In this document: piece after piece, positions 5,616-6,292 of the stretch
How the letters are laid out: every line of letters begins with the position of its first letter
Position numbering within the stretch: the first letter of the stretch is position 1
NCBI GenBank assembly: GCA_905373185.1
Contig: CAJPSE010000102.1
Span: forward strand, 1 to 6,292
From: an uncultured Fretibacterium sp.
GTDB lineage: Bacteria > Synergistota > Synergistia > Synergistales > Aminobacteriaceae
DNA length: 6,292 bases
Direction of reading: 5' to 3'
Program-made: the position numbers and the translations under genes
Notes under the pieces: model-generated
Seen by the model: only the letters and a program-made list of their open reading frames with translations
Databases searched by the model: none
What the model was told of the DNA's origin: nothing

Positions 5616-6292
5616 TTACCCGAGGATGGCCTTGAGGTCGGCCTCGGGGGTCGTGATGGGTTGGATGTTGAAGGTCTTCTGGAGGAACTCCAGCACGGGC
5701 GGCTTGACGAACGCGGGCAGCGAGGGCCCCAGCCGGATGTTTTTGATGCCCAGCGAGAGCAGGGAGAGCAGGATGCAGACGGCCTTCTGCTCGTACCAGG
5801 AGAGCACCAGGGAGAGGGGCAGGCCGTTGACGTCGGTTCCGAAGGCCTCGGCGAGCGCCGAGGCGATCTTGAGCGCCGACGCGGCATCGTTGCACTGCCC
5901 GACGTCCAACAGGCGCGGCAGGCCGTCGATGTCCCCGAAATCCAGCTTGTTGAAGCGGAACTTGCCGCAGGCCAGGGTGAGGATCACGGTGTCCTTCGGA
6001 GCCTGAGACGTGAAGTCCGTGTAGTAGTTGCGGCCGCTCTTGGCTCCGTCGCAGCCGCCGACCAGAAAAAAGTGACGGATCTTCCCGGCCTTGACCAGCT
6101 CCACGACCTTTCCGGCGGCGTTCAGCACGGTATTGTGGCCGAAGCCCACCAGAATCCGCTTGTCGTCGCCGTCCTCCTCGAAGCCCGGAGCGGCCAGGGC
6201 GGCCTCGATAACGGGCGTGAAATCCTTCTTTTCGTCGATGTGCCGGACGCCGGGGAAGGCCACCAGGCCCGTGGTGAAGATGCGGTCCGTGT
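5616..6292 (-). CDS. hcp: Hybrid cluster protein / hydroxylamine reductase (C-terminal part)
   Basis: The last 224 codons are visible; the frame is open to the right edge ('[18 protein letters not shown]'), so the start lies outside. Hcp carries an Fe-S cluster and a hybrid Fe-S-O cluster in the cytoplasm and reduces hydroxylamine or nitric oxide under nitrosative stress. The hybrid-cluster ligands expected in this part are all present: the persulfide Cys in 'VGGCDG' (codon 6051-6053), Cys in 'TLACGK' (5967-5969), Cys in 'DVGQCND' (5892-5894), and Glu with nearby Lys in 'WYEQKA' (Glu codon 5790-5792). Their spacing matches the 406/434/459/494/496 pattern of the Desulfovibrio protein within one residue. 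It ends in 'EADLKAILG', as in relatives of about 550 residues. It is GC-rich like the synthetase end and unlike the central genes. It probably has no functional link to the permease cassette. Class (I-III) cannot be told from this end. Confidence 0.93.
   Translation of the reverse strand, partial: TDRIFTTGLVAFPGVRHIDEKKDFTPVIEAALAAPGFEEDGDDKRILVGFGHNTVLNAAGKVVELVKAGKIRHFFLVGGCDGAKSGRNYYTDFTSQAPKDTVILTLACGKFRFNKLDFGDIDGLPRLLDVGQCNDAASALKIASALAEAFGTDVNGLPLSLVLSWYEQKAVCILLSLLSLGIKNIRLGPSLPAFVKPPVLEFLQKTFNIQPITTPEADLKAILG

Noticed and set aside
5152..5895. 247-codon minus-strand open frame across the intergenic region into hcp
   Set aside because: It overlaps hcp in another frame, crosses the repeat and a GC hairpin, and its arginine- and proline-rich start is typical of an off-frame reading of GC-rich DNA.

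Overview
This window has the look of an amino-acid-fermenting anaerobe with a GC-rich chromosome. The clues are an ADP-forming acyl-CoA synthetase end, a hybrid cluster protein and an APC-family amino acid permease under a YesMN-like two-component system with a PocR sensor domain. A Synergistota-like host would fit, but that is inference from gene content and style, not proven by any marker here.

Layout. Positions 1-210 (+) are the 3' end of an ADP-forming acyl-CoA synthetase ATP-grasp subunit. A first copy of a ~70 bp repeat follows (215-284). On the minus strand lie a soluble PocR-domain histidine kinase (295-1569) and its AraC-type response regulator (1566-2627), transcribed regulator first and overlapping by 4 nt. 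A 322 bp divergent control region (2628-2949) separates them from a plus-strand pair: an isochorismatase-fold cysteine hydrolase (2950-3636) and a 12-TM APC permease (3647-5008), 10 nt apart. A very strong intrinsic terminator (5029-5070) closes that operon. A ~545 bp region without a convincing gene (5071-5615) holds the second repeat copy (5363-5431) and a second plus-strand terminator-like hairpin (5513-5544). The C-terminal part of hybrid cluster protein (hcp) runs off the right edge on the minus strand (5616-6292).

How it fits together. The four central genes form a self-contained 'sense, import, hydrolyse' cassette. The permease would bring in a small amino-acid-like or amide compound. 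The hydrolase would cleave it in the cytoplasm, probably at an amide or ureide bond. The kinase has no membrane segment, so it would sense an intracellular ligand through PocR and activate the regulator, which would act on the divergent promoter region. The substrate cannot be named from the sequence.

The cassette appears compositionally different from its flanks. Hand counts give 142/210 G+C in the synthetase end and 117/180 in three sampled hcp rows, against 260/480 in eight sampled rows of the central genes. Near-identical direct repeats also bracket the cassette. Together these suggest an inserted or exchangeable module, which is the main observation of the window.
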